DNA of 64,000 nucleotides from Ilyobacter_A sp963668015 (GTDB lineage: Bacteria > Fusobacteriota > Fusobacteriia > Fusobacteriales > Fusobacteriaceae). Below, one piece after another: positions 24,773 to 34,455 of this stretch (its first letter is position 1; the number at the start of each line of letters is the position of its first letter). The notes beneath the pieces are model-generated. The model was not told the DNA's origin, did not search any database, and was given only the letters and a program-made list of their open reading frames with translations. Location: positions 124,001 to 188,000 of the forward strand of contig CAXXCR010000038.1 in assembly GCA_963668015.2 (NCBI GenBank). The letters run 5' to 3'. The position numbers and the translations under genes were made by a program.

Positions 24773-25720
24773 ATGAAACTTACTTTTTTGGATTCGGCAA
24801 GTGTAGGAGATGTCGACCTCTCAGCTTTTGAAAAATATGGCGACTTTACCAGGCATGATTTGACAGGTCATGAAAACTTGGCTGAAAGAATAAAGGATAC
24901 AGATGTTGTTATAACAAATAAGGTGTATTTTGGAGCTGCTGAGATGGATATGGCTAAAAACCTAAAACTCATAGCAGTGGCAGCCACAGGGTACAACAAC
25001 ATTGATCTACACGAGGCAAAAAAAAGGAAAATTTCAGTAGCAAACGTAAGCTCTTATTCGACTCATTCTGTAGCTCAACTAACTTTCACTACTATACTAG
25101 CCCTTCAAAGCTCTCTTTTAGAAAATTTAAACGATGTAAATAATTTAGAATGGAATAAATCAAATATGTTTACTATGTTGAGACATGATTTTCGTCTTTT
25201 AAAAGGGAAAAAATTGGGGATAATAGGTTATGGAGAAATCGGTAAAAAGGTTGTGGAAATAGGAAAGGCTTTTGAAATGGAGATCATGGTGGCGAAACGC
25301 CCAAAAGTGAGCTATAATGAAAAGTGGAGGTATGAGTTTGATGACGTCCTCAAGCAGGCCGATGTAATAAGTATACACTGTCCTCTCACTGCTGAAACGG
25401 AGAACCTCATAGATAGCCGAGAGTTTGCCTTGATGAAGAAAACAGCTTTGTTGATAAACACAGCAAGGGGTAAAATTGTGAACGAAGATGCACTGTATAA
25501 TGCTATAAAAAATAAAAAAATATGGGGTTCGGCACTGGATGTTCTCAGTGAGGAGCCGCCTAGAAATGGAAATAAATTAATTGGTTTAGACAGGGTTCTG
25601 ATAACACCGCATATTGCTTGGGCGGCAAAGGAAAGCCGTGAGAAACTCATATCAGGGATATGTGACAACATAGAAAAATTCCTGGAAGGTACCCTGATAA
25701 GTTTGACACAATCAATTTAA
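24773..25720 (+). CDS. D-2-hydroxyacid dehydrogenase
   Basis: The 315-residue protein belongs to the NAD-dependent D-isomer 2-hydroxyacid dehydrogenases. It has the dinucleotide loop LGIIGYGEIGKKVVEIGKAF near residue 146, the catalytic Arg in INTARGKIVNEDAL near residue 230, a Glu in LSEEPP, and the His of ITPHIAWA near residue 285. Such enzymes reduce keto acids such as hydroxypyruvate or glyoxylate; the substrate cannot be fixed from sequence. It is monocistronic with an AGGAGG site and is divergent from nadA. Confidence 0.92.
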   Translation: MKLTFLDSASVGDVDLSAFEKYGDFTRHDLTGHENLAERIKDTDVVITNKVYFGAAEMDMAKNLKLIAVAATGYNNIDLHEAKKRKISVANVSSYSTHSVAQLTFTTILALQSSLLENLNDVNNLEWNKSNMFTMLRHDFRLLKGKKLGIIGYGEIGKKVVEIGKAFEMEIMVAKRPKVSYNEKWRYEFDDVLKQADVISIHCPLTAETENLIDSREFALMKKTALLINTARGKIVNEDALYNAIKNKKIWGSALDVLSEEPPRNGNKLIGLDRVLITPHIAWAAKESREKLISGICDNIEKFLEGTLISLTQSI

Positions 25721-25849
25721 TGATAAATCAATATGTAGATATTTTGATAAATAATCGCTGTCACTTTATATGAAGGAAAACATCAAAATTTTAGTACAGT
25801 ATAAAAGGTTATTTCATGTTTTCATTATGCATAAGCGGAGGTAGGAGCA

Positions 25850-26971
25850 ATGAACATATTTAAAAGTATTTTTGCGAGACTTGTAGGCAAGTCCAATAAT
25901 AAATCAAATTTAGATGGTTCGGATTTGATGAAAGAGGAAGCTAAAAAATCTTATGAGGAGGCTTCTGGCAGCCTTGTTGAAAAACTTGGTGAATTTAGGA
26001 TGAAATACTCTGTTTACTTCAGAGGGGACGGTTATAATGAAAAGAATGCGATGCAGGCACTTCCCCAATTAGAGGAAACATTTGGAGTGTTTAAAGAGCT
26101 TTTATCCGTAAAGAGAGAATACGGAGAGGACGCCGATATAGACGATTACTATATATATAATTTAGTAAACTGTTATGTAAGCATAAAAAAATATGATGCC
26201 GCTTATGAAACTTTGAAATATGGACTTTCAAATCTTAAAAATAATGAAATCTATAATCTTACCAACTCTCTTGAGATTTACTTAAAAAACACTCTTTTGG
26301 ATGGCGAATTAAAAAGATTTTTTTCAGTTTACGAGGATCTTAAGGGATCTGTTGCTGAAAAAGAGAAGAAGAGATTTAGAAGGCATATAGAAAAAGAACT
26401 TTCTGACTACTTTGACAGCAACATACAGAACTTGGATCTAGAAAAATTGGATGATGAATACAGTGGAGTATATCTATATAAGAAAATCAGAGCTAAAACA
26501 CTCGGCAATAAGATGGTGTTTGATTTTGTTGAGGAGGCCAGGGAACTTTATAATAAAAAAGAGTATCAAGCTGCAAGTGATAAATTTTCGCTTGCTGTGG
26601 ACAATGCCAATAAACTTGCAGTCAGCATTGGGAAACATTATGAACTACACGGAGATATACAGTTTAGATTGGAAAATTATGAGTTTGCCAGAGTTGCATA
26701 TGAAAAATCTCTTGCAGATACCAGTTATAAACACAGGGTTTATAAAAAAATAGGTGACTCATATAAAAGAGAAAACTCTAAAAAAAATGCGTTCTTTGCT
26801 TACCTGCTTTCTCTGGCACGTAAAAAAGATTATAAAACATCACAAAACATGATACAAAAATTAAATTATGGGCATGAACTTAATAAAATACTGGAATTTT
26901 GCGATAGTAATTCCTGCGTAGATGCCAGTGAGTTTAAAAGAAGAGCCCAAAAGCATTTTAGTATAAATTAA
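25850..26971 (+). CDS. TPR-like helical repeat protein, function unknown
   Basis: The 373-residue protein is helical, soluble and highly charged. The central and C-terminal parts contain tetratricopeptide-like helix pairs: YNLVNCYVSIKKYDAAYETL near residue 101, YNKKEYQAASDKFSLAVDNA near residue 237, and GDIQFRLENYEFARVAYEKS near residue 269. It probably acts as a scaffold for protein contacts. No catalytic domain is seen. An AGGTAGGAG site precedes the ATG. It stands alone and ends at a terminator. Confidence 0.8.
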   Translation: MNIFKSIFARLVGKSNNKSNLDGSDLMKEEAKKSYEEASGSLVEKLGEFRMKYSVYFRGDGYNEKNAMQALPQLEETFGVFKELLSVKREYGEDADIDDYYIYNLVNCYVSIKKYDAAYETLKYGLSNLKNNEIYNLTNSLEIYLKNTLLDGELKRFFSVYEDLKGSVAEKEKKRFRRHIEKELSDYFDSNIQNLDLEKLDDEYSGVYLYKKIRAKTLGNKMVFDFVEEARELYNKKEYQAASDKFSLAVDNANKLAVSIGKHYELHGDIQFRLENYEFARVAYEKSLADTSYKHRVYKKIGDSYKRENSKKNAFFAYLLSLARKKDYKTSQNMIQKLNYGHELNKILEFCDSNSCVDASEFKRRAQKHFSIN

Positions 26972-26988
26972 AGATAATGATATTGATA

Positions 26989-27018
26989 CCCCTCTAGCTT
27001 GAGCCAGAGGGGATTTTT
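26989..27018 (+). terminator. Terminator of the TPR gene
   Basis: CCCCTCT and AGAGGGG arms around a 10-base loop, followed by ATTTTT. Confidence 0.85.
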
Positions 27019-27043
27019 ATATTTTTGGATAAATTCGGCAAAA

Positions 27044-27330
27044 AAATATTGAATTTATTGCAAGTACATAAAACCTTTTTTGGGTAACGAATTCAAATAA
27101 AAGACCTTGGTCACAGAGTTGCACTGAAGAAAATATTGAGTTTCACAGAGAAATGCTAAAAACCTTTAATTCTCTATATTTTTAATGATTAGTGAGATTC
27201 GTGTAATTCGTGACAAAAGATGATTTTGATTTAAATGGTTCTCTCTGTGCAGCTCGTGTTCTAAATCTCTGTGAAACTCTGTGTCCAAAATAGGGTTTAG
27301 ATAAATTCAGTAATTTGTTAATGATATTCA
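27044..27330 (+). repeat. Dispersed intergenic repeat, copy C
   Basis: One of the fuller copies. It has AATATTGAATTTATTGCAAG, a decayed first CACGAAT arm (GGGTAACGAATTC), CCTTGGTCACAGAGTTGCAC, GAGTTTCACAGAGAAATGC, AAACCTTTAATTCTC, then ATTAGTGAGATTCGTGTAA continuing TTCGTGACAAAAGATG, TTCTCTCTGTGCAGCTCGTG and CTCTGTGAAACTCTGTGTCC, ending TTCAGTAATTTGTTAATGA. It separates the TPR gene from the gnd-zwf-pgl operon. Confidence 0.88.
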
Positions 27331-27471
27331 TATCTTATATAAATGTAGTGAAATTTTAAGAGTATGTACTTAATTTAGTTGTGAAATAAATTGTAGGAAA
27401 AAACAGCTCGATGTTAAATAGATTAATAACAATTATAATGTTTGGATAAAATGTGTAAAAGGGGGAGCGAT

Positions 27472-28380
27472 ATGCGGCTAGGAGTTATGGGGTTGGGGAA
27501 AATGGGTGGAAATATGGTGAAAAGGCTCTTAGAAAAAGGTCACACAGTTTATGTCTATGATGCCAATAAAGAGGCCATGGAAGCAGCTGGTGAAATCGGA
27601 GCTAAGACCTTTCGAAGTGAAGAGGAGCTGTGCGAAAGGTTAAACTCAGATATGGATGTTCCCATACTCTGGGTTATGCTCCCGGCAGGAGAGATAACCG
27701 AAGGAGCTGTATTCGAAGTTCTGGATTACCTTAAAAAAGGAAGCATAATAGTGGACGGAGGAAACTCTTTCTACAAAGATACAATGAGAAGGGCAAAAAT
27801 CATGGAAGACAAGGGATTCAAGTTAATGGATATAGGTACAAGTGGCGGCTTGTGGGGGTATGAAAGAGGCTACTGCTTTATGGTTGGCGGCGACAGGGAG
27901 GCGTATCAAAAGCTGAGTCCCATATTAGAAGAACTGTCCATGGAGGGTGGATATGAGTATATGGGTAAAAGTGGCAGTGGACATTTTGTCAAGATGGTGC
28001 ACAATGGAATAGAGTACGCGATGATGCAAGCTTATGGTGAGGGGTTTGAGATACTCAAATCCAAGGAAGAGTTTGGCTTAGATTTGGAAAAAATTTCTAA
28101 AGTTTGGACTAAAGGAAGCGTGATAGAGTCCTGGCTTCTGGAATTATGTGTAGGTCTTTTCGAAAAAGAAGATGACTTGAAAAATATAAAGGGGTACGTC
28201 GAAGATTCAGGAGAGGGGAGATGGACGGTATTGGAAGCTATAGAAGAAAGGGTAAACAGTCCTGTAATAGCACTGTCTCTCATGCAAAGGTTCAGGTCGA
28301 GGAAAGAGGAAACCTTTTCCGACAAGGTGATAGCCGGTTTGAGAAGGGAGTTTGGTGGACATAGTGTGAAAAAAGATTAG
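27472..28380 (+). CDS. gnd: 6-phosphogluconate dehydrogenase (decarboxylating), short form
   Basis: The 302-residue protein is the short, YqeC/GndA-type 6-phosphogluconate dehydrogenase, which makes ribulose 5-phosphate, CO2 and NAD(P)H. Motifs are the cofactor loop GVMGLGKMGGNMVKRL at residues 4-19, IVDGGNSFYKD, the substrate loop GTSGGLWGYERG, and the catalytic Lys region GHFVKMVHNGIEYAMMQAY near residue 166. The GGGGGAG site selects the ATG at 27472 over an upstream in-frame ATG at 27442. It leads an operon with zwf and pgl, ten bases ahead of zwf. Confidence 0.95.
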   Translation: MRLGVMGLGKMGGNMVKRLLEKGHTVYVYDANKEAMEAAGEIGAKTFRSEEELCERLNSDMDVPILWVMLPAGEITEGAVFEVLDYLKKGSIIVDGGNSFYKDTMRRAKIMEDKGFKLMDIGTSGGLWGYERGYCFMVGGDREAYQKLSPILEELSMEGGYEYMGKSGSGHFVKMVHNGIEYAMMQAYGEGFEILKSKEEFGLDLEKISKVWTKGSVIESWLLELCVGLFEKEDDLKNIKGYVEDSGEGRWTVLEAIEERVNSPVIALSLMQRFRSRKEETFSDKVIAGLRREFGGHSVKKD

Positions 28381-28389
28381 GGGGTAGCT

Positions 28390-29907
28390 ATGCAAAATGC
28401 CTGTGATATAGAGTTTGAAGAGTATAAAACTCAGCCTTTCACCCTGGTAATATTTGGCGGAGCAGGAGATCTCAGCCAAAGAAAACTACTGCCGGCAGTA
28501 TATCATCTTTTTGCAACGGGTGAGATTGTCGAGGATTTCAGTATAATAGGCTACGGAATGCCTGAGATGAGCAATAATGATTATAGAGAACTTGTAGATG
28601 GGGCCCTTAAAAAGTTTGAAGTCAATGCCTATAGTGAAGAAAAAGTAAGGGAGTTTAAGGAAAAACTTTTTTATGTGAGCGGGGGTTTAGAAGAGGGTGA
28701 AAGGTATGGTGAGATATACAAACTTTACTGTGATATGAGCAAGAACAAAAGCAAGTACCAAGTTATATTCTATTTGGCCATACCCCCAAGTTTTGCCTCT
28801 GGCGTCATAAAAAACATAGGAAAACTAGAGTTTTGCAGTAGTGGGACGGTAAAAAAGGTTATAATGGAGAAACCGTTTGGTATTGATTTGAAAAGTGCCA
28901 GCAAGCTGAACAGAGAAGTCAATGAGGTGTTTTCTGAAAATGAAATCTACAGAATAGACCATTACCTTGGAAAAGAAACTGTGCAGAATATATTATTTTT
29001 TCGCTTTGCCAACAGCATATTTGAACCTCTGTGGAACAGAAACTATATAGATCATGTGCAGGTAACAGTGGCTGAGAGCATAGGTATAGAGCATAGGGGA
29101 GCTTTTTATGAAAAAGCTGGCGTGGTAAGGGATATAATACAGAACCATATGATGCAGCTTATAGCTTTGGTAGCTATGGAGCCACCGGTTCAGTTTGAGG
29201 CGGATTATATACGTGATGAAAAAGTAAAGGTATTCAAAACCGTAAAGGAGATGAGTTTTGAATATATTAGAGACAATATGGTCAAGGGTCAGTATGGCCC
29301 TGGAAAAATAAACGGTGAAACTGTACCTGGATACCAGGAAGAAAAAGCCGTTTCACCCGAATCAGATACGCCGACTTTTATAGCAGGTAAGTTTTATTTA
29401 GACAACTGGAGATGGTCCGGAGTCCCGTTTTATATCCGTTCTGGAAAAAGGATGCGAAAAAAGCTTACTGAGATATATATTCATTTTAAGACCCCTCCGC
29501 TAAAACTGTTTGGCGACGAGTGCAGGGATATAGAGGCCAATGGGCTTATTTTATCTATACAACCGGAAGAAAAAATATCAATGACCCTCAACTTGAAGTA
29601 CCCGGGTACCAAGAACACACCTTATCCTGTGGAGATGCAGTTTGACTACCGATCTGTTCTTGGCAGGACAAAGTTGGACGCATATGAAAGACTGGTAATA
29701 GACTGCTTGAAAGGGGATCTTACTCTTTTTGCCAGGCAGGACGGAGTAGAAGCTATGTGGAGGGTGGTTGATCCCATAAACGAGTTTTGGGAGCACAAAC
29801 TTCATACAACCCTTCCAAACTATTTCTCAGGGAGTTGGGGGCCTCAAAAAGCTTTTGATTTGATAGAGAGAGATGGGAGAAGGTGGAGGTTTAGTGATGA
29901 CGATTAA
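28390..29907 (+). CDS. zwf: Glucose-6-phosphate 1-dehydrogenase
   Basis: The 505-residue protein oxidises glucose 6-phosphate to 6-phosphogluconolactone, giving NADPH. Seen are the cofactor loop VIFGGAGDLSQRKLLPA near residue 19, the substrate motif IYRIDHYLGKETVQN near residue 193 with the active-site His, and downstream VPFYIRSGKRMRKK. Length is typical. It follows gnd by nine bases and overlaps the pgl start by 11, so all three oxidative pentose phosphate enzymes are made together. Confidence 0.97.
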   Translation: MQNACDIEFEEYKTQPFTLVIFGGAGDLSQRKLLPAVYHLFATGEIVEDFSIIGYGMPEMSNNDYRELVDGALKKFEVNAYSEEKVREFKEKLFYVSGGLEEGERYGEIYKLYCDMSKNKSKYQVIFYLAIPPSFASGVIKNIGKLEFCSSGTVKKVIMEKPFGIDLKSASKLNREVNEVFSENEIYRIDHYLGKETVQNILFFRFANSIFEPLWNRNYIDHVQVTVAESIGIEHRGAFYEKAGVVRDIIQNHMMQLIALVAMEPPVQFEADYIRDEKVKVFKTVKEMSFEYIRDNMVKGQYGPGKINGETVPGYQEEKAVSPESDTPTFIAGKFYLDNWRWSGVPFYIRSGKRMRKKLTEIYIHFKTPPLKLFGDECRDIEANGLILSIQPEEKISMTLNLKYPGTKNTPYPVEMQFDYRSVLGRTKLDAYERLVIDCLKGDLTLFARQDGVEAMWRVVDPINEFWEHKLHTTLPNYFSGSWGPQKAFDLIERDGRRWRFSDDD

Positions 29908-30556
29908 GGTGGGAAACTCTGAAAGTATGTATCGAAAAGCGGTGGAGATATTTTTAAAGGAGTATCGACAGAACATAGAAAGAAAAGGTGTGTTTAAGGT
30001 GGCGTTTTCGGGAGGGAAAACCCCGGTGTTGTTTTTCAAAAAATTAAGAGAATTGGAAATGAGTTGGTATCAGGTTATGATATTCCAGGTAGACGAAAGG
30101 CAAGTTCCAAGCGGGCATACGGACAGTAATCTAAGAGTGCTAAAGAAAGAACTCTTGGACGGCATAGATGTCCCGGAAGAGAATTTATTTTTGATGGATT
30201 ACAGAAAGAAACTGGAAGATATGGCGCAGGCCTACAGGGAAAAACTTTCGTCAGTTTTTGAAAGAAACGAGGTCGCGTTTGACCTGGTGTTTTTAGGTCT
30301 TGGAAATGATGGGCACACGGCATCGTTGTTTCCCGAGAATGTTTATGATAAAGGGGATGTGGTGACTTATGTAAATAATGGTGAGAACGACATTAAACAT
30401 AACAGGGTCAGCTTGGGAATAGAAGCTTTAAACAGGAGTAAAAAAAAGGTGTTTCTTTTGAAATCGTTTGGGAAAGAGAAAATTTTAAACGAGGTATCGC
30501 ATGGGAAATATCCGGCATCGCAGATCATAGGAGATGTGACGTATATACTTGATTAA
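29897..30556 (+). CDS. pgl: 6-phosphogluconolactonase
   Basis: The 219-residue protein is a SugarP-isomerase-fold lactonase that hydrolyses 6-phosphogluconolactone. Family motifs are FKVAFSGGKTPVLFFKKL near residue 32, MIFQVDERQVPSGHTDSN near residue 57, and LVFLGLGNDGHTASLFPE near residue 130. A GGAGG site supports the ATG at 29897; upstream in-frame starts lie deeper inside zwf. It completes the gnd-zwf-pgl operon, which ends at a bidirectional hairpin. Confidence 0.95.
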   Translation: MTIKVGNSESMYRKAVEIFLKEYRQNIERKGVFKVAFSGGKTPVLFFKKLRELEMSWYQVMIFQVDERQVPSGHTDSNLRVLKKELLDGIDVPEENLFLMDYRKKLEDMAQAYREKLSSVFERNEVAFDLVFLGLGNDGHTASLFPENVYDKGDVVTYVNNGENDIKHNRVSLGIEALNRSKKKVFLLKSFGKEKILNEVSHGKYPASQIIGDVTYILD

Positions 30557-30583
30557 AAAAACGAGGCTTCAAGCCTCGTTTTT
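30555..30583. terminator. Bidirectional terminator, pgl / pssA
   Basis: AAAAAACGAGGCTT and AAGCCTCGTTTTT arms with a minimal loop, between convergent genes. Confidence 0.88.
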
Positions 30584-31298
30584 AAATGTTGTTTTTTTTA
30601 TAAATATATTTTAATATATTTATACTGGAATAGGTAAATCCAAAAGGGAAAAGTGAGTACTTGTATGTCATAAGGATCAAGATTCCAATTGGAAGCATCA
30701 GTTTTTTCGGCACAAAGGAAAAAGTTTTTCCCAGCGACTGAAATGTAACGTTGCTAACCATTAAAAGAGATACCGCTAGAACCATCAATGTAAAAAGATT
30801 GATATGTACTATTTCCCCGAAAACTGTATTGGAAAGGATAAAGGATGAGCAAACCAAACCGGCAGCTGTAGGTATAGGCATACCACAAAAATCATCCTTT
30901 TCCTTACTGGCAGTAGTTATAATATTAAACTTAACCAACCTCAGCACACCGCAAAGAGCAAATAAAAATGAGATCGGCAGCACAGTTTCACTTATCTGGG
31001 AATTGTTTTTAAGTATGGAGTAGATCAATACACTAGGAGCTAACCCGAAAGAGATAGCGTCACAAAATGAATCGAATTCCTTTCCAAATTCACTAAAAGC
31101 ATCCAGCTTTCTGGCCGTTTTACCATCTAGTCCATCACAAATCATAGCCAGTATAACGAAAACTGCGGACATTCTGTAGTTGCCGTTTACACACATAACT
31201 ATACTGAGAAATCCCATAAACATATTACTTGCGGTAATTGAGTTAGGTATAATGTACTTTCTTTCAATTTTACCTATTTTTTTTTCGGCACTATTCAT
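30582..31298 (-). CDS. pssA: CDP-diacylglycerol-serine O-phosphatidyltransferase
   Basis: The 238-residue integral membrane protein makes phosphatidylserine from CDP-diacylglycerol and serine. The CDP-alcohol phosphotransferase signature D-G-x2-A-R-x8-G-x3-D-x3-D is visible as DGLDGKTARKLDAFSEFGKE followed by FDSFCDAISFG (residues about 57-87). About six to eight hydrophobic helices follow. It supplies phosphatidylethanolamine precursors for the envelope. The gene is monocistronic; psd is not in the window. Confidence 0.93.
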   Translation of the reverse strand: MNSAEKKIGKIERKYIIPNSITASNMFMGFLSIVMCVNGNYRMSAVFVILAMICDGLDGKTARKLDAFSEFGKEFDSFCDAISFGLAPSVLIYSILKNNSQISETVLPISFLFALCGVLRLVKFNIITTASKEKDDFCGMPIPTAAGLVCSSFILSNTVFGEIVHINLFTLMVLAVSLLMVSNVTFQSLGKTFSFVPKKLMLPIGILILMTYKYSLFPFGFTYSSINILKYIYKKNNI

Positions 31299-31432
31299 TT
31301 TTCATTCCACCTTCTATAGCAAAATTTACATTTGATTTTAGCATAGATATTGGTTAAAATCAATAGAAGTAACTTAAAAGGCATTTAAGTTTTGATTTAT
31401 TTAGAGAAGTTTATAAACTGATTAGTAGGAGT

Positions 31433-32224
31433 GTGGTCCAGATAGATAAAAAGGAATTCGTTAAATATTTTGAATATGAAAATCAAATGTTGTTGTCATC
31501 GCTTTATGAAAAGTTAGATCTGTGTTTGAAAGCCGATATAGACGTTTACAGTGAAGAGTTTTATCCGCCAAATATATGGGCTAAGTTGGAAAAAATGCAG
31601 CATATCATCGGAGCCGATGTCGAAAGTGAAGGTTTTTTCGAAAATAGTGAAAGAAGGATGGTTCTTTTTAAAACCAGGGAGTATGAGTCGTACGGCACCG
31701 AGTTTCCAATGAAAGTGCTGAGGATAAGCAATAAGTCCAAATTTAAGGATTTGGAGCACAGGCATTTTTTGGGGACTATAATGTCGTTGGGGATAAAAAG
31801 GGAGAAGCTTGGAGATATAGTTGTAGAAGACGTGGTTGCCTATGCGCCAATTTATGAGGACTTGGCTGACTATGTAAAAAAAAATCTCGATACAATTGCA
31901 AAAAATCCAGTAGATATAGAGGTGTTGGGATATAAAAAATGTGAAGTTCCTGAATACCGGTTCTCGCAGGAAAGCATTTTGGTTTCATCCCTCAGACTGG
32001 ATGCGCTGGTATCATCTTTGTGTAAGGTGTCTAGAAATGAGGCTGTAAAACTTATAGAGGGAAGGCGTGTGAGTCTTAATTATATAATTGAAGTGGGGAA
32101 GAATACTCAGGTATCAGAAGGTGATCTGCTTTCTATAAGAAAACATGGTAAGTATGTATTTCAAAAAATAAATGGAATCAGCAAGAAGGGTAAAATTAGA
32201 TTGAACATAAAACAATTTTTATAG
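31433..32224 (+). CDS. YlmH-like RNA-binding protein with S4 domain
   Basis: The 263-residue protein resembles YlmH: an N-terminal alpha/beta region with FPMKVLRISNKSKFKDLEHR and HFLGTIMSLGIKREKLGDI near residue 100-125, then a C-terminal S4 RNA-binding domain from about residue 183 (SLRLDALVSSLCKVSRNEAV). Related proteins act on stalled 50S subunits or near cell-division genes (family knowledge). The start is GTG with TAGGAG. The AsmA-like gene follows 13 bases later. Confidence 0.9.
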   Translation: MVQIDKKEFVKYFEYENQMLLSSLYEKLDLCLKADIDVYSEEFYPPNIWAKLEKMQHIIGADVESEGFFENSERRMVLFKTREYESYGTEFPMKVLRISNKSKFKDLEHRHFLGTIMSLGIKREKLGDIVVEDVVAYAPIYEDLADYVKKNLDTIAKNPVDIEVLGYKKCEVPEYRFSQESILVSSLRLDALVSSLCKVSRNEAVKLIEGRRVSLNYIIEVGKNTQVSEGDLLSIRKHGKYVFQKINGISKKGKIRLNIKQFL

Positions 32225-32237
32225 GGAGGGCTTTTAT

Positions 32238-34025
32238 ATGGGGAAACGGTTGGGTAAGTTAAAGATAGTAATTATCGCATTTCTGGTGGTTTTATTAGCT
32301 GCGTTTATGCTGAAAAATGTCATAATAAGCTATGTTTTTGAGAAATATGCCAGTGAAGCAAACAGGGCCAAGGTGGATGTTGACGGACTGAAACTAAATC
32401 TGTTTAAGAAAACCCTTACCTGGGACAGGCTTCAGGTGACTGATTCATCTGACACTATGAAAAACCTTGTTGATACAGGGGATTTAAAAGTAGAGATAGA
32501 GTTGATGCCTCTGCTGAAAGAAAGCATCGTTATAAATAAATTTGAATTGAGCAATGTGGAGTTTAATACACAAAGAGAAAAGGATGGAAAGCTGCCCGGG
32601 GTGGAGCCTAGGAAAAGACTGAGCACTCCTATGCTGGATACACTAAAGTCGAAGCTTCGAGAGAGTAAAAAAGAGATACCGCTGCTCAACATAGACAGTT
32701 TTAACTCCAAAGAAGAGTTGGAAAAGCTAATCGAGGAACTGGATGTGCAGCTGCTTGCTTCTTATGAGGAAAACAAAAAATATATAACCGAAAGAAGGGC
32801 TTACTGGGAAAATGCAATTTCCGAAGAAAAGTATAAAAAACGTGCCGCTGAACTGAAAAAAGCGGTAGACTCACTGAAAAATGAACTGGAGGATTTCAGT
32901 GCCGAAGATGCACTTTTAATAAACGAAAAACTGGAAAAGATAAGCAAACTTCGCGAAGACTTAAACTCTGAAATTAATTCTTTGAAAAATGAAAAAGAAA
33001 AATTTGAAAATGAATACGCTGAACTTAAGACAAGAGGGGAAAACTTTTCGAAAACTGCCAAAAGCGACTTATTAAAACTAGGAGCTTTTAAAGATGTAGG
33101 CAGTGAGGTATGGAAGCATATTGGGGAAGCTTTGTTTGGGGGAAAACTTACAGATGCCATATACAAGTTTGTAGAATTGGCGGAGTCATATAGTGCGAAA
33201 CAGGGAGAAGAAGGTGCAAAAGAGAAAGAGGAGACACTGTATCCAAAATTTTGGGTGAAAGAAGGAGTAATAGATCTATCCTACGGCGGGGTATCTCTTA
33301 AGGGAGACATAAAAAACCTTGTGGATGACAATATAAAAATAGACAAAGAGAGCTTTGTGAATATAGCCGGGGAGGAAGATGGGAAGAAAGTTGGGGTAGA
33401 TGTTATCCTAGATTCCAGGGAAGAACTGAAAGAGTTTGCCCTGATTTTGGAAAACTTTTCTATGTCACAGGATTTAAGAAATTATTATTTGAAAACTTTT
33501 GCAGGGTCTCAGTTTGACTTGGCCCAGGATATTAGGATAAAGTCTGGAATCCTTGATATGAGTACAAAACTAAACTTCGACCATGTAGACTTAAAAAATA
33601 TCGCAGAGCAAGTCCCTATAAAAAACGAGAGGATAAGGGATATATATCTTACAACTCTCGAGTCGGCAAAGGGAGTGGAATTCGATATAGATTATAAAAA
33701 TAACGGAGAAGAATTTACATTTAAAACCAATATAGATAATATATTGGCAGCTAATATAACATCAGGCTTGAGCAAAGAAATTGAAAAGTTCAAGTCGGAT
33801 TTGATGAGTGACGTAAATTCTAGGGTGGCAAGCTTTCAGGGGCGTATTGACAGTGAATTGATGCAGTATAAAAATGAGGTATCGAACAGGATAGCTGGAG
33901 TGGAAGGGGAATTATTTCAAAATGTGGACAGCCTCGAAGAGTTAAAAAAGGGGCTTATGAAAAAAGGTGTAGGAGACGTTTTGGATGTGGGAACCCCTAT
34001 GGATATATTTAAAAAACTCAGATAG
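32238..34025 (+). CDS. Membrane-anchored AsmA-like protein (TIGR03545-like)
   Basis: The 595-residue protein has one N-terminal membrane helix (about residues 8-30) followed by a large extracytoplasmic part. The first segment, with VDVDGLKLNLFKKTLTWDRL and ELMPLLKESIVINKFELSNV, is AsmA/DUF748-like. A long charged coiled coil spans about residues 155-275, and a second strand-rich region follows (PKFWVKEGVIDLSYGGVSLK near residue 336). This is the style of TIGR03545 proteins of unknown function; AsmA-like proteins often bridge membranes and move lipids. It is co-transcribed with the S4 protein. The family number is from memory. Confidence 0.75.
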   Translation: MGKRLGKLKIVIIAFLVVLLAAFMLKNVIISYVFEKYASEANRAKVDVDGLKLNLFKKTLTWDRLQVTDSSDTMKNLVDTGDLKVEIELMPLLKESIVINKFELSNVEFNTQREKDGKLPGVEPRKRLSTPMLDTLKSKLRESKKEIPLLNIDSFNSKEELEKLIEELDVQLLASYEENKKYITERRAYWENAISEEKYKKRAAELKKAVDSLKNELEDFSAEDALLINEKLEKISKLREDLNSEINSLKNEKEKFENEYAELKTRGENFSKTAKSDLLKLGAFKDVGSEVWKHIGEALFGGKLTDAIYKFVELAESYSAKQGEEGAKEKEETLYPKFWVKEGVIDLSYGGVSLKGDIKNLVDDNIKIDKESFVNIAGEEDGKKVGVDVILDSREELKEFALILENFSMSQDLRNYYLKTFAGSQFDLAQDIRIKSGILDMSTKLNFDHVDLKNIAEQVPIKNERIRDIYLTTLESAKGVEFDIDYKNNGEEFTFKTNIDNILAANITSGLSKEIEKFKSDLMSDVNSRVASFQGRIDSELMQYKNEVSNRIAGVEGELFQNVDSLEELKKGLMKKGVGDVLDVGTPMDIFKKLR

Positions 34026-34048
34026 CAGGCTTAGGCCTGCTATTTTTT
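34024..34048 (+). terminator. Terminator of the AsmA-like gene
   Basis: AGCAGGC, loop TTAG, GCCTGCT, then ATTTTTT. It overlaps the stop codon. Confidence 0.88.
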
Positions 34049-34092
34049 ACAATTTTACTTACGTTGTTTAACTTAAATTTTTATCTTTTTTT

Positions 34093-34330
34093 AAATACTG
34101 AATTTCTTGCAAGTGCCCCAAAACCTTTTTGGTCGCAAATCACACGAATAGACACAAATAAAAATAAAAAACCTTGGTCACAGAGTTACACGGAGGGAAA
34201 AATTGAGTTTTATGCAATTTGTGACAAGATTATGATTGTGATTTTAAAGATTTTCTCTGGGGATCTATTGTTTAAATCTTGGTGAAATTCTGGGAACAAA
34301 AAATTCATCAAATTATCGTAATGATTTTAA
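34093..34330 (+). repeat. Dispersed intergenic repeat, copy D
   Basis: Has AATACTGAATTTCTTGCAAG, TTTTTGGTCGCAAATCACAC, GAATAGACACAAATAAAAA, CCTTGGTCACAGAGTTACAC, then a shortened middle, GCAATTTGTGACAAGATTATG, TTTTCTCTGGGGATCTATTG and GGTGAAATTCTGGG. The right-hand arms are more degraded than the left. It lies between the AsmA-like gene and mgtE. Confidence 0.82.
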
Positions 34331-34455
34331 AAAGAAGCTTGAGAGGGTTATAGTAAAAAACAGGTTAGATAAAAGAAATTATTTTTTAAATCGCCTAGTC
34401 AATAGATTTAACTTATGCTATAATTAACTGTATTTTTGGAATCAGGAGGTGTGAG

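Noticed and set aside
34331..34455. mgtE upstream region considered for a magnesium (M-box or ykoK) riboswitch
   Set aside because: Only about 125 bases remain between repeat copy D and the start codon, with no recognisable core of either class.
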